Source: Echinococcus granulosus | Taxonomy: Eukaryota > Platyhelminthes > Cestoda > Cyclophyllidea > Taeniidae | Assembly (NCBI RefSeq): GCF_000524195.1 | Contig: NW_020170388.1 | Coordinates: 1,097,571 to 1,161,570, forward strand | DNA length: 64,000 nt | Direction of reading: 5' to 3' | Translations under genes and position numbers: made by a program | Notes under the pieces: model-generated | The model's database searches: none | Told to the model about the DNA's origin: nothing | Seen by the model: the letters and a program-made list of their open reading frames with translations, nothing else | Part shown: piece after piece, positions 47,501-59,290 of the stretch | Layout of the letters: each line of letters starts with the position of its first letter | Numbering within the stretch: position 1 is the stretch's first letter

Positions 47501-50500
47501 TACTTTCTCAATTCAATAATCAGCTTGGACTCCTGTTAAATAGCCGATTAGAGAAGGACGATTTCATGCTCTATGTGGTTTGATAAGTTAATGCTTATAA
47601 AACAAGGTCTCCGTCTCTGCTTCGACAGGCATGCTAATTTCGAAGAATTTAATGTGTTAAATAAATAATGTCACGCATGCTTTCATCCGCCAACGTTTTA
47701 TGAAAATATAAAGGTATTTGGTGCACCTTGTTTAGTCATGCCTCTGACGGTATACTCAGTGCTAAAAATATGTTGCTGCTTTTTCTATCCAAAGTGTGCT
47801 TAATGAGGTATGCATTTACGCGTTGAACCAGGTTTTCGGCCTTGGCATTTCATCATATTACAATTTAAGTAGGTCCATTTCATCACACTTATGCTTTGTA
47901 AAGACTTTTAAATAACCTTTAAAGTAAAAGATGGGACATTACTCTTTTTAATGGCTAAATATGTCTGTACCCAACTCTGAAAGCAGACTTACTCAAATCT
48001 ATCCGTGACCAGAAATTGAAATAGATCCCAAAAGATGGCTAAGGTTTCATCACTATCTGCTTTATGCTAAAATTACATAAACTATTTAATAAAATGGAAC
48101 ATTGAGTCGTTTATGCCTAAATGTAGCGATGAGTGCTTGTGGAGATCAAAATTGCCAAAGAATTGCCTTAGGTCTACATATGTATGTAAAAACTCTTCGG
48201 TAAATTTAAGCCTAGAGGTAACCAAATCAGTGGAAACGGTTTGCCACACTTGCCAGTGCTTACTGCATCTACATTTTGTGGTCCTGCTTATTTTAGACGT
48301 CTTACCTTAGGCATTCAATGACTCAGAAGCAGATTATCGCAAATGACCAACCTCAGCTTATTCATTTCGTGCTATTCCTTTACAAATCCTTTTATTAGGC
48401 TTCAAATGAGTTAGGAAATCGTACAAAATTAAGGGAATTTCCCAGTCCTTAATACCATCAAATAATATACTTTTATCCTAAAAATTTACTTACCGAAAAG
48501 CGATCATTGTCAGCTTTTATTAACAAAGTAACTTGATGGACATCTTTAACGAGAATGGGTATTTTGCTACAAAAGGGGTCCAAAGTTGTATACAAATTTT
48601 CTCTTCATCTCTCTGTATTCACTTCCAAGGGCTTGTTAATCTAGTAGTATGAAGAGTTTATTTAAGCATAAAGGAAAATTCTTATAATATTTATGTTAAA
48701 TAAACATTTCTTGAATGATGCTACTCCATCGGCCTTTTAACATATCATTGCAAATAATTAAAGTATTTTCATAAAGGAAATGTCAAACTTTAACATTCAA
48801 GTTATAAGAATGAGTGGTTTTCGCGCAACAGCATACTCATTTCAGCTTAGAAATGCTTAAATTATGGATAATTACACCATTGTAATTTGAGCGTATTCAC
48901 TTTTGAAGTGATAGCCGCGTATTTAAGCATGCAAATTAATTCGCAGTTCGTATGAATTGCAAATTTGACATAGAAGAATACATTTAGGCGTAAAAACAGC
49001 TTTACTATTTTTAAAAATCACTTGCAAACAAATTTGCTTATAGGTTTGGTGCTTTTCTTTTCCACCTTAGTCTTCATGCCCCTGCAAGGATATGCTTTTC
49101 TGGGCACAGGTATCACAACTGTGCTTATTCAGGGCGCGTTTCCTCTTCGTGAGTCGATGGCGTCCAATCCGCTATGAGAGTCGTATTTTCTGAAGGCATC
49201 TTACCAAAAAGGACATTTATACAAACACGTCTTATATACAAACAGGTTGATGGATATTTTTCCCGCACGGGCCAATCAATAGGTTTGTCTACCCCATCAC
49301 TACTAGCTCGCCTGGAAATAATCTTGACACATGCTTAAATATCACCCTGCCGTGCATTGTAACGATTAAAGCAGATCACTGGATATTGCCGTATTGGCTT
49401 ATTTATTTAGAAAAGTAATTCTTTCCAGCTGCGTTAAACTGCTAATTGAGTCAATGCTTAAGTCATTCTCCAAACTGTGCCGTTCCAAGTAAATATTTTT
49501 TATCCCTGCAAATGTGCCAATAGATTTTGATCCAAGTTACAGTCAGTTTTACCAGTCAGTTGAATTCCATTGCTTGCATGTAACTTAGATGACGTAATTT
49601 GCAAGTGGAAAATCACCTTACCTTCTGGTGAGACCTGACCTTTGATGTTTTCAAACAGCTAGCACAAAGAAAATTTGCACGATTTATTGGCCTTATATGT
49701 AATTAACTTGTGTTTACATACAAACAGCCGAAGTAGTTTTATGCCTCATTAATTGTCTATTGACATTTGGATTCCGTAAGACCCACGGCGCTTGGAAACA
49801 CGTAGCATAAGCCAAATTAACCATTGCTTAAATCGAATGGTCAGAAGGCTGCAGCTTAAAATTTTCGTTGACACACAAGATATAAGAAGCTTACTTTCAA
49901 CATACACCAATCCGATTTTTAATCTTTCTTTTGGACAATTGTTCTTCGCTTCTAAAAGTTATTTTGGCTCTACCTGTTGTTAATAACAAAAACAATTTTA
50001 TTGCTTGAAGCACCTGATTCATCAAAAGAAGAGGCTTTTTGCTGATTGGTGTGGTCAAAACAAACATGTTTTTGCGACAGAAACATGGTATGCTCGTCAC
50101 ACATCGTTTCTGCACATGAAGCCAAGTAGTGACTCGACCTTTACTTACTTAAAACATAAGAACAAAGTATTGTATATATTAACGAATATCAATTAAATTA
50201 ATTATTCGTCTTTTAAATTACAAAAATCTGGGTTACTTTATATTGATGTGGGGTTCACTAAGTGCCTGTTTCATTTTAATTTCTAAACCGACTACTTCCC
50301 ATAAAGGGAAGATAGATAAATGTTTGCATTTGCCTAAAAGATGAAAAACATCTTGTCTTTATTCCTGACATATGTCCTACAATTACCAAAGTTGCCTCAC
50401 AAAGGTAAAGAAAATGAATTATTCCTTAAAAAAATTTACTAGAATTAATTAATTAAAGACCAGAAAAGGCGAAATGAACCAGGATATTTTGGAAGATAAA

Positions 50501-52579
50501 ATGTTGTATGAAGTTCACTGGTTATAGACGTAGATCGTTGTCCAAGCATTTGATGGGGTGAATCCCGTCCATGGCAAATTCCAATATGGTTTATTTAATC
50601 ATAAAATCCCACCTTTAGATGGCCTATTGGTTTGTTAATGATATATTTAAAGCCATATATATTTAGAAAATTGTGTGCTATTTTTATGATGGCGAAAGAA
50701 ATAAAGTGTTTTGCAAAATGGAAAATCAAGTGATTTAGTGCTCCAAGATCATACGCGTTGTCATAAACAGGAGTTTTGAATTCCTAGAGGTCCATAAAAT
50801 CTTGCCGACACGTCATCATGTCAATTTGTCCGAAACAGCATTTAAAGCTGAATGTTTCTTTTGGATTTTAAGAGCAATATGGAACATTCTGTGAGCTATG
50901 CTAAATTATTTCAGTTGTAGAGTACTTTTGTGGTTTTTTGACACAGAAGGTTTTAAGTTTTCAATTTAAACTTTTAAGCAGTGGACTCTTGATAATCACT
51001 CGTTTATCATCGTCAGGGCTTCAAAAGTAGATCTGGTGTCTCTGTTTTTGAAGAATTTTAAGTAGCGCCATTTGGCAAATCCATTGTACATACTTATATA
51101 AATTAGCTGACAGAATGCAACTGCAGTCCAGAAATTTACACTAAATCGAATAAATACCCTTACTTTCCTAAAATATATTGGTAAATGTTCTGTTCAAGTC
51201 TGGTTCACTTCTCCTTGGTCTTCGAAATATAGGCACATAGAATAAGTAAAAGTTTCATTTCAAGGTAACTTTAAAACAGATTAAAAAGGTGCTTATTATC
51301 GGCATCAAAAATTATTTCATCCACTCCCTGAATAGACTCCTGGCAGGTTTCCGAATTGCTTCAATTGTTTAAGGAAAATAAACCATCTCACCACCCTCAT
51401 ACTTCTATATCCTTCAACTTCGTAAGCTGCACTAAGTTTTGTGTCAAAGAAGCAGATAAGCGGTAAAACAAGTTATTGAACTGGGTTTTGACCGCCTGAG
51501 ACCCACCGCATGCAGAAAGGCACTACTTTTAACCAAAAGTTTACACTTAGTAGACTATTACTTCAACATTGTAGCTGATGCTATAAAAGGCACCTCAATT
51601 TTTACATGATGTTGATACGCCTTCAGCTGTGGCTATAAATTGATGGCTGGGTTATTTTCGCTTAAAAGACTGACTAAGACGGGTTTGCACTTTTGATCTT
51701 TTCCAACATTAAGGTAAATAAGTTTTTAGTAAATTAAGAAGCAAAAATACAAGCGAAATGTGGCTGAGAAATCATGGTTTGGAATTTTAACACATATCTT
51801 TGTATTTTGCTACTTTAAAACAAAAGTTATGTAAAAATAATTTCTTTAATTCTAATATTCAGTAAAAATAACCTTAAATTAAGTCAAACCTTAAGTTCAG
51901 TCCATTTATAATCAACCACACTTTTGTAAACACAGCGTAAAATTTATTTAAAAATAAGTTTTGTAACCACTTCTTCATTATAATTTTGCCTTCGACCATA
52001 AGTTTCAAATAGGTCACTGGTCTTAAGTTTATTTGCGTTCTCTTTTGATTTCTCCAATTAGTAAAATAAGTTTTTTGAGAAATTTAACCCATAAGTTGGT
52101 AATAAGTTGTCTTCTGTTTCATTTCAACATTTCTAATTTTTTTGCTATCCAACAACTTAGTAAAAAATTCGCAATTTTTTAATGGCCTTTGCTTTACTTG
52201 TTAAAGAACAATGAAGACCTGAGACACTTATCTGTAGGGAGCCCTGTTTGAGTGACTTCGAGTTGCGTAATATCCCTCCTGTGCAGTCATATAACATGAT
52301 TAAAAATGCCGTTTAGTTAACTGAAAAACTTAGTTTACAGTCACGTAGAATTTCTTTTTTAGATCCCAAAATATATTACTTTATTCTACAGGAATATCCT
52401 TGTTTTGGATACATGAGTGTAATAATTTTTAAGTATTGTGCATAAGTGTTGAAGAATTTCAATTTTTCCGTTGCTTAAAACACGCAAAGGATTTAATTTA
52501 AGTTTTTTCCGTATAAAAAGATAAATTTGTAAATAATCCGTTAATACATTTTGCTTGATTAGTACTTGTTTTGTTATTT
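44576..52579. other. Long stretch without recognisable gene
   Basis: Only short ORFs occur. A GC-richer block at about 44770-45075 contains overlapping ORFs on both strands and an 8-bp inverted repeat (GTTCCCAG-TAT-CTGGGAAC, 44832-44850); it may be an old mobile-element piece, but I could not match it. The rest is ordinary AT-rich DNA. Confidence 0.5.
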
Positions 52580-52662
52580 GGGAGGCCTGTTGTAGACGAA
52601 ACTTTAATGGTAGAGCATTTGAGATTGCAGGATCATCAATGTGGTCTTAAGAATTTCCCACA
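52580..52662 (+). other. tRNA-Cys-like relic
   Basis: GGTAGAGCATTTGA (52609-52622) is identical to the D-arm region common in tRNA-Cys. It is followed by TTGCAGGATCA, close to the tRNA-Cys anticodon arm (CTGCAGATCA), and then by GGTC. The acceptor stem and T-arm cannot be paired. This is at best a tRNA pseudogene or the head of a tRNA-derived SINE, not a functional tRNA. Confidence 0.3.
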
Positions 52663-52848
52663 GTTTTAATTACTCTGATTTACAAAGTAAACGAAATAAA
52701 AGTGGGCTATCTATTAAAAGAGTCGAAACCTAATGCAATTTTGATAGCATGATATTCATTACATTCAGAAGGGTACAAACAAATTTTTCACTTCAAAACA
52801 CAAACCTTAAGCTTAAATTTAGACATATAGACCATGAAATAAATTTTC

Positions 52849-53235
52849 TTACCAACGCAGGGATAAACTTCTTAGCAAGTTACAATGCGAAATGTTGTAA
52901 TAATTTTCCAAAGCTGCGTGATAAATTTTTTTCTGATAGTTGATGGCCATTAAATAGCACCTTCGGTTAGGTTTTAATATCAGCAAGCAGCCATAATTCG
53001 TTGCGTCAAGCTCATGCGTCGCCTGCATCATTTAAACGACTAAATAAAGGCCCATAAACGATCTCTAGACAGTTATTTACCTTCCGTATCGAGATTCAGT
53101 TGCACTTATAACAGACTGCATTACTTTGATTTCGTTTGGGTCTAGCAGAATTCTGTGGCCCATAAAACACTCTACGAGGCAATACAAACTATCGCAGTAA
53201 TAAATACAGACGCGTTCATTTGCCGTAGAGGTGAA
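52849..53235 (-). mobile_element. Degenerate Ty3/gypsy-type pol fragment (end of RT to RNase H)
   Basis: Read on the minus strand from about 53235, the translation contains CLVECFMGHRILLDPNEIKV, a stretch of about 15 residues, then ITV*RSFMGL. This is the order of the classical gypsy motif (KCEF..FLGH.IS....DP.K...I...P.T..LRSFLGL) that joins reverse transcriptase to the RNase H region. After two stops, a 60-codon frame (53031-52849) with LDATNYG and NYQKKIYHAALENY resembles the RNase H start (TDAS.YGIG ... SRKL..AE.NY). About 70 residues normally found between are missing. Several in-frame stops show that it is dead. No LTR, integrase or gag was found nearby. Confidence 0.6.
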
Positions 53236-54999
53236 GAGCGACTGCTCCCATTATAGCCTCCATGGAAGATAAATGTAGGGTGGGAAATTAACGAGATTTT
53301 TTGGGCTTGGGATGACAGATTGACTAGGACCATTTAATTTAAAGGATAAAAATGCATAAAAATGCACGCCGACTTTTGCAGTTTCATACCGGTTGGATGA
53401 TGGCAATATGAAATTCAGATGATAAGATAAACGGATTTATTCTTTGAAATACTGACAAGACTCGTTTTACCGAAAAATAATTTCTGTTTTGTTAAATAGA
53501 TATACTGTACATGAATGCCTCTGTTCTTTGAATCTAGGATTATTTGTCTTTAATATTGTTATTCATATCCAAAACCCTATTGTTAAAGTTGCTTAAAAAT
53601 GAGAAAGCCAGAATTTCAAGTTGTTTCATCTAGAATAATATTTAAGATGGTCGTGAGAATTGTGCGGACAGCACTGAACATCAGCTCAGGGCTTACTTGT
53701 TGAAAAAGTAGCAAATTAACCTAACGGATGCTGATTAAATATCTTAAAGCATTCCGCACTAAGTAATAACTTGCTTTTTGAATTTGATAAAATCAGCAGA
53801 AAATAAGAACTCTTACGTAAGGTGATTTTTATTTAAGCAATTTCCTGTTTTTGAGCAGAAGATGAATAGATTAATGAAGCACAATTTGCGGTTATTAATG
53901 GATAAAGGTTTTTCTCAAAAGTCTCAGTCTTAATTATAATAGTTGATCAATAATAAAGTTGCGACAGTGTATTCAAAGTCAAATAGAGAATCTCATCAAA
54001 TTGTCTTATCGATTCAAATAACCGTCTTAAAGTGTTTGACATTATTTCAACAAAACCTTAATAAAGTACCTCTATTTAGATTTGCTCAGCTCATCCTTCT
54101 GCTGCCGATTTTTGCATCAATCATACTTAGTATAGATCATTTCGGTCAAGAAAACTAGTCTATACACTCGAATTATTACTCTTCAGCCCTTTAGACTGCT
54201 TCCGTATTGGTAAGCTAGTATAAATAACAGATAAAATACCACATCTGTTCAATCTAGAAATAATAGTAAGTTCATATCGTTTAAAGGTCTAAAAAAGTAG
54301 CTTCTTGCAAATCGCTCGCCATTTATCCATGTTTTTGGTGTATCTTGGCGGTGATTATCCCTCATTTTCTGTTAATATACCGCCATCCTCTTACTCCATC
54401 TACAGTACCTTAGCTAATCTTTCAGTACCAACAGCACGCACAATCGCTAACCTGTTAAACTCGATTTGTAGCATAAGCACAATCGTGCTGTCCTAGGATG
54501 ACAGAATTTACTTAAAAAACTCTGAGCTCAAATCTACTAAATTTTGTAAGAATGATTTGTTTTTAGTCAGGCACTACTATTCTGTGTCGCAGCAGCCATT
54601 TGTTTGCTATCCTCATTATAGCGCGTAGCTTATCACTGTAAACAAAAGTAGAACGTAGAAAAATTGGCCTATTTTATTTATTTGTTTTTGCTGTTATTAG
54701 GTTTAATAAAAGGCACGATAAATCATCCTAGCATAAGTCGCCTATGTCTTTGAAACAAGTTCTTCCCTAAAAAGTGGCCATAATCCCTAATTAAAATAAA
54801 AATCCATCTCCCGCTCCAAAGACAAAATAATCCAAAGAGGAGACCAAAAGGCAAACCCGTTGTGTCCATAATTTTTATTTAGCAGCTTTTGCGTAGAATC
54901 AAGGCAAGTATAAAGTAAAGTAGGCACAAGCTACAATTTGTTCGAACCATGCAAGAGATGGTTTAAAACATGCGCTTTATTAAACAAAATATATGAATT
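53236..54999. other. Non-coding stretch
   Basis: AT-rich. Nothing recognisable apart from chance ORFs of up to 71 codons. Confidence 0.5.
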
Positions 55000-55300
55000 T
55001 GGGATGACTGTCACTTTACGGTGTTCTGTGATGGTCGGAACAAGTTATTCCTGTTTAGTTCAAATGAACGTGGTTACCCAAGTCAGAGAACCAATAAATT
55101 TGGCAAATCTAGAGGCCGAAACAGCAGGCCCATCTTTTGCCTTTCGGGACATTTGGAAGTCCAGACGATTTCTTTTCATTTAATGCTCTAGATCTCCTGC
55201 ATGAATGATACGAAGAAACTGATTTAACAAGATGCGATGCGCAATTATTATGGGTATCTCTATTAGACCGACTATTTTTGAGAAAGGCACCTCATCTGAT
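55000..55300 (+). repeat. Dispersed repeat family 2, copy A
   Basis: Aligned with 58710-59035 in the same orientation. Shared segments, in order: CACTTT.(A)..GTGTTCTRTGATGGT, TTTAGNTNAAATGAA, ACCAATAAATNTGG, GACATTTGGAAGTCCAGACGA against GGCCATTCAGATATCCAGACC, and an exact 16-base match AAACTGATTTAACAAG. Divergence is high. The 81-codon ORF inside (54938-55183) is not conserved in the other copy, so it is unlikely to be real. Confidence 0.65.
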
Positions 55301-58300
55301 CATGTACTTTTTAGGTAAATACGCTTACATTACAATAAAAGGTGAATATGTGTGTAGCTTTTGCCGTCTTAGATGCCGTCAGCGGTGATTACAGATAGTG
55401 TCATTAATACACGTTACAAGATTTATCGAGTACGTTAATGGAAATGAGCTTTTGTTATTAGTATTTTAACACTGCTAAAATGTTACAAGGACGGTTATAT
55501 TACTCAACTATTTAAGGACATTTTTGCCAAAACTTTTAACAAATTAAGCAGAAGATTTTAGAAATAATTCAATGTTTGGGAAAGGGTCATCGCTTGTCTC
55601 TACTTGTTTCGGAATAAGTTAGGAAGTAAAACCGATTAATTGACCAAGAGGAAACAAGACTTAGGCGCTACTGATTGCTTTAACCATTTATGTGTAGGTT
55701 CGACTTACGTTGCAACGAAATATCCTCAAAAACGGGGTAGCTAATTGTGTTAATAGACCCAAATGCGATGGCTGTGCTAGTCAAGACTGTTTTATAAAGG
55801 GGCTGGCTGAGGAAATAATGCAGTTTATTTACAGTCTGACAAATAAGTCAAATTTCCCACCCAAAATTGTAAATAGTTCATAGCTTTTTAAGTCTACTCA
55901 TCTACGGATACCAAAGTAACCACAAGGTGGAATAATTAAGTGTTACAAGAAGGGTAGTTCGTTTCATCCTTTTTAGTCTGTCGTGTAATGCCATTTAAAT
56001 ATCGAAGGAAGCGATAATTCAAAAAGACGTTTCCCAAACATCCTTAATTACCTATCATAAATGCTACCTAGCTAAAGCTTAGCCATCGATGAATTCACGT
56101 TGAGGCAATAGAAAAACTACCAAACATAGAATATAAAGGAAACCCTATTATAATACAATTTTAGTAGACAGTCTTTTGCGCCTAAGATTGGCTGCTATTT
56201 GTGTTATTGTGTTTTAGTTTTAATGGCACAGAATGCGATATTTGCAGAAGATTAGCTAGATCAGTGACCATTTTTAACTCATCGAATTTGTGAGTGTTAA
56301 ATCCACATTATTTTCTTATTCGACAGGTTAAGCAGTATACACATCTTCAGTGCATGTGCAATTTCTAGCAGCTTAAGTAATTTATGCAAATTTACTTAAT
56401 AATATGGGGCGTTTTCGGTGTTATTTTTCTTCTTATCAGTTTGCATTCCTTTTACAAGAAAAGATTAAATTGTCTTCTCACACTCCATGCTTTATGCTTT
56501 TGGCATGTAAGTCCCTTTAAATCAAACAATTCCGAATATTGTTCAAGGCACAATTGGTTATAAATATTAAGGAAAATTACTTATAATGCCTCTAATCTTT
56601 TAACTTAATGCAAGAAAATCTTTGACTCATTTTGAGTCCATCTGGAAGGAATTTAGGGTATGAGAACGAAATTACTTAATTCACTTAACTTAAAAGTGTG
56701 ATTTTGAATAAAACAAACCATGACGATAAAAACAATATCTGCATAACTGGGGATGTTTGCGTTGATTGAAGATTATTTTACCTCAAACCATCGTCTTGTT
56801 GAAATTACTCCCTTATCGGCACTAAAATACATTAAGTAGTAGACCTAGCACTTTTATAGTCCTAAAAACAAATAAGTTTTGGTATGTTTTATTATACCGT
56901 GCTCTAGCTTTGACGCGATTCTTCTCAGAACTGAGGCGCCAAAAGACAGAATACAAGGACGAATAGCCAGGAGTTTATTGGTTACCGGCAAACCAATCAG
57001 TCAACACTGCCTGACGCACTTAGTAAACGTGGGATTATAAACTGAGTGTATGGTAAAATATTGGCTGGCCATAAGTTAGGGATCACCCGGATTGTAAAAG
57101 CGCATGAAGCCTAAGACTAACAAGTGACACCGGCCCCCTAAGCAGAAATTTTCTAGTTAGATTTGGCGTAACTTGATAGATTAAAAATCTGCTTCAAATT
57201 TATCAGCCATGAGCTCTTAGTTCAAATACTCTTTAAAACCATTTATATAGTCCTTTGCTTCAATGCTAGTCTTGAGAGAATGTGTGCCATGTAATGCACT
57301 TCCTGAAAGAAACGATGATCAGTTAAGTGAAGTACAGGGTTTGATGCAGTTACGGTCAAATCTTGACCAGAACGGGCGCATTTCAGACCATGCTAACGAC
57401 TAGATTTTTCGTGGCTTTTGAGTTAACCAACTGAGACGTAATGTCAACATTCAATGTTGCTTCGTAGAATAACAAAAACATTTTTCTTATGAAATTGTAT
57501 TCAACTCTTTTGTATGTTTCGTTTAATTGTGTTGAGTAAATATGTGACAGAATAAACCCTTATTTTTCGGTATGTGTGAACATGCTTTGCAAATACTACT
57601 TTCAATGCTTGAAAAGAGGTACTACACCTGTTATTAATAAAATGCATAATATAGTAACAAATATTCTTCCTTTGGCTTTTTGACTCTGAGACAATGTCGT
57701 TGTCCTACGCACTTAACTAAAAATTTAAATTTTTGTGTATTTTAAAATGTCTAAAATTATGGAAGTCTTACGAGATTTAAGATTGTTTGCATGTGCCTCT
57801 ACGCAAGCATATATAATAATATCACTTTAATGTTTAAACATAATTAAGTGGAATTGAAATGGTGAACATAAATGGGCACTTTTACTTTGCCCCATTCTTT
57901 AAGCTTATCAAACTGCATAAGATAAAGAAAAATTCCTTTAAGTAGAACTAAAAAGGCAAAGTCTATGCTTTCTTATGGTTTTAAAAGAGGCCTACGAAGG
58001 CTTGGCTTAATGGGCACTTTCAAGAATGTGTTAGTTTTTCTGAAAATAGCTCTTTACCATCGGGATTTTTAACAAAAGAGTAGTTGTCTTTTCTCTAAAA
58101 CTTCATTCTTACGAATACGTTTAGTTTAATAATGCACAAAGCTTAATGTTTTACACCTCGTTTTAGCTCTGCGTTTGATTACGTGAACACTTAATTGTCG
58201 GCGAATTGTGCTTCTACTGGATAGCATGGTGTCCGGACGATGTCAGTGGCTTTTCATCCCATCCGTGCGTCGGTGATACATTTTCTGCCATATCCCACGC

Positions 58301-58709
58301 CTCCTTACAAATTTTAGAGAAGACTAGAAGACCTGCAATAAATTCTGATGCATCTAAAATATGATTGGTCGTAAATAATGCCTCTTAGTAAATTAGAGGT
58401 TATCGTAATATTTAAAAAGTTTCTACACTTGGTTAAAGGAAAGATTCACTAGTTGTTGGAAATGAAATATCTACCGGAAGTATTGTAATTGTGCCTCTCT
58501 CCCTGTTTATAACTCATTGGTATTCTAATTAGTTTTTCTGGCAAATTATACTAAAAATAATGTGGTTCAAGTTTAAAATAATTTGACAGTTTAATTTGCA
58601 ATTTTATGATATGTGGTCCATGTTTTTTTGCATAATCCAATTCTTTAAATGAGTAATTTATTTAGTACTTGGGCGTTTTGATAAAGTCTTAACAAGGCAC
58701 AGTGGTATG
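55301..58709. other. Non-coding stretch between the two family 2 repeats
   Basis: AT-rich, without ORFs of note on either strand. If the flanking repeats were LTRs this would be the body of an element, but I see no coding remnant in it. Confidence 0.5.
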
Positions 58710-59035
58710 GGAGAATATATTCACTTTTATAGTGTTCTATGATGGTAGAAAGGAGAATTTTCTTCCATTTAGGTTAAATGAATGCGAAGCACCAATAAAT
58801 GTGGTAAACCTGGGTACCGAGACTATACATACATCTTTAACTCTAAGGCCATTCAGATATCCAGACCAATGAAGGTCATAAGTACGACTTTTATTGGGTT
58901 TCTCAAACCCAAATGCATGATTTTATATCATTGAATTATGCAACAAAACTGATTTAACAAGGAAATCAGTGCAAATATGGTGAGTATCCTTATGGAACTG
59001 GCTATTCTTGAAAAATACTAGGCCAGAATTTATGC
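58710..59035 (+). repeat. Dispersed repeat family 2, copy B
   Basis: Direct-orientation partner of 55000-55300, 3.7 kb downstream. The spacing between the CACTTT segment and the shared AAACTGATTTAACAAG is 205 bases in copy A and 224 in copy B, so small indels separate them. Copy B carries extra sequence just before the 16-base match. Confidence 0.65.
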
Positions 59036-59165
59036 ATTTTATGTAGAAAATATTGTCTGTCTCTTTGCCTTAAGGAATAACATTAAATCACTATAGGGGG
59101 TGGAAATGCACATGTATTCGTTGTTGTTATTGCTGTCATATATACTTCTTTGTATTAAATCATAT

Positions 59166-59290
59166 GCGTGGTACCTAAAGGTTTCGCTGAGGTCGTAACA
59201 AGGCGAAGTAGCACGGGATTATATACATCACTCACAGAAGGAAGTGCTGAGAAGCTACCAGCATAGCTCGAATGGGAATACTGCAGATCA
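59166..59290. repeat. Dispersed repeat family 1, copy 3 (partial)
   Basis: CCTAAAG...GAGGTCGTAACA..AGG and GAAGTGCTGAGAAGCTACCAGC correspond in order to CCTAAAG...GAAGTCATAACACTAGG and TAAGTGCTGAGAGGCTACTGGC of copy 1 (113-189). The block is richer in GC than its flanks. The minus-strand ORF at 59155-59433 is probably a by-product of this repeat. Confidence 0.5.

Noticed and set aside
59190..59202. GTCGTAACAAGG, identical to a conserved stretch near the 3' end of small-subunit rRNA
   Set aside because: The flanking sequence does not match rRNA; the segment is explained by repeat family 1.
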